DNA of 6,310 bases from an uncultured Eubacteriales bacterium (GTDB lineage Bacteria; Bacillota; Clostridia; Oscillospirales; CAG-272), in the NCBI GenBank assembly GCA_934500855.1, contig CAKSUH010000097.1:1-6310 (forward strand), given 5' to 3'. Of this stretch, positions 5,594 to 6,310 are shown in pieces. Both the position numbers and the translations under genes were made by a program. How positions within the stretch are numbered: position 1 is the first letter of the stretch; each line of letters starts with the position of its first letter. The notes beneath the pieces are model-generated. The model was not told the DNA's origin and made no database searches. It saw only the letters and a list, made by a program, of their open reading frames with translations.

Positions 5594-6310
5594 TTACATA
5601 CCGAGGACCGCCGCGCCGATGATGCCCGCGTCATTGCGCAGTTGCGCGATGCGGATATCGGTCAGCGGGACCAGATCGGTTCCGTATTGCTGTTCGCGGA
5701 CGCGCGGAACGACCAGATCCAGAAGGTACTGTCCCTCGTTGGAGATGCCGCCGCCGATGGAAAGGACCTCGGGCTGGAAGATGTTGATCATGCTCGCAAT
5801 GCCGCTTGCAAGGTACTTGATATACTCATCCACCACTTCGCACGCCGCCGCGTCGCCGAGCCGCTTGCCGTCAAATGCCGTGCGACCGTTGACCTTGCCT
5901 TTTTCGGCAACCAATTTTGTCATCACCGTTTCGCGCCCGGTCTGCCTGCATTCCTCAATCTTTTCCTTGGTCATGTTAATCAGACCCGTTGCCGAGGAGT
6001 ACGCCTCCCAACAGCCGTGCCGCCCGCAGGTGCAGGGACGACCGTCCACGCGGATGACAATATGCCCCAGCTCACCGCCCGCATTGTTGAATCCCTTGTA
6101 GACCTTGCCCCCATCCACGATGCCGCCGCCGACGCCGGTTCCGAGCGTAATCATGACCGAGGACTTGCTGCCTTTTGCCGCGCCCGCAATGGCTTCGCCC
6201 CAAGCGGCGGCGTTTGCGTCGTTCTCAATGTGCATTTCCGCAATATCCAGCAGCTTGTGAAGCTCGGGCAGGATCGGGAAATCGCGGAAATCGAGGTTGT
6301 TGGCGTAGAT
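5594..6310 (-). CDS. ROK-family sugar kinase (glucokinase-like), 5' end outside window
   Basis: This is a cytoplasmic ATP-dependent sugar kinase, probably phosphorylating glucose or a related hexose such as N-acetylglucosamine or N-acetylmannosamine. The last 238 codons are visible. About 75 N-terminal residues, including the DxGGT-type ATP-binding loop, should lie beyond position 6310. Numbering from the window edge, END at 29-31 carries the likely catalytic aspartate (Asp31), and TLGTGVGGG is at 55-63. The sugar-binding and zinc motif ELGH is at 80-83, and CTCGRHGCWE is at 93-102, giving zinc ligands His83, Cys93, Cys95 and Cys100. The C-terminal GGGISN motif is also present. These motifs separate ROK kinases from non-ROK glucokinases, and the absence of a DNA-binding domain in the visible part fits a kinase and not a ROK repressor, although the N-terminus is not seen. 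The regulator gene follows 22 nt downstream, probably in the same transcript. Confidence 0.92.
   Translation of the reverse strand: MYANNLDFRDFPILPELHKLLDIAEMHIENDANAAAWGEAIAGAAKGSKSSVMITLGTGVGGGIVDGGKVYKGFNNAGGELGHIVIRVDGRPCTCGRHGCWEAYSSATGLINMTKEKIEECRQTGRETVMTKLVAEKGKVNGRTAFDGKRLGDAAACEVVDEYIKYLASGIASMINIFQPEVLSIGGGISNEGQYLLDLVVPRVREQQYGTDLVPLTDIRIAQLRNDAGIIGAAVLGM

Noticed and set aside
5572..5634. A longer regulator start at ATG 5634
   Set aside because: The extra 21 residues overlap the kinase gene and lie before the first receiver strand. They match neither domain.
1..6310. A defence system, toxin-antitoxin pair, prophage or other new multi-gene system
   Set aside because: All six genes are assigned to known families (ABC exporter, GerA, GerC and GerB, OmpR-type regulator, ROK kinase), and no leftover stretch is large enough to hold another gene system.

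Overview
The window looks like chromosomal DNA from a spore-forming, fairly GC-rich member of the Bacillota, most likely class Clostridia. The evidence is a complete GerA-type spore germination receptor operon, strong GGAGG-type ribosome binding sites, and an ABC exporter and a ROK sugar kinase of the kinds common in that class. Coding DNA is GC-rich and the single divergent intergenic region is distinctly AT-rich. No mobile element, CRISPR array, tRNA or rRNA was seen. The genus cannot be named from the sequence alone.

Layout. Positions 1-1561 (minus strand) hold most of a multidrug-type ABC exporter half-transporter, cut off by the left window edge shortly after Walker B. Positions 1562-1806 are a divergent regulatory region with a sigma-A-like -10 box facing the exporter, a candidate sigma-G (forespore) promoter facing the germination genes, and two inverted repeats. 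Positions 1807-4860 (plus strand) are a tight three-gene operon in the order gerAA - gerAC - gerAB, with 11-nt and 4-nt gene overlaps. Positions 4861-4923 lie between convergent genes and hold a long hairpin that is a good terminator for the minus strand. Positions 4924-5571 (minus) encode a small OmpR-type winged-helix regulator with an atypical receiver domain. Positions 5594-6310 (minus) are the C-terminal three quarters of a ROK-family sugar kinase, cut by the right edge and located 22 nt upstream of the regulator, probably in one operon.

How the genes work together. The three Ger proteins should form one inner-membrane nutrient receptor of the spore: an A subunit with a soluble N-terminal domain and a membrane domain, a B subunit related to amino-acid permeases that senses the germinant, and a C lipoprotein. 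The receptor is unusual. The C subunit is only about half the usual length and appears to have only the N-terminal part, and the B subunit is also short. The kinase-regulator pair looks like a separate sugar-linked unit, and the exporter is a third unit. Nothing in the sequence links the three functionally. The most noteworthy features are the reduced germination receptor, the regulator whose phosphorylation pocket has lost most of its conserved residues, and the exporter's aspartate in place of the catalytic glutamate, which predicts a heterodimer partner outside the window.
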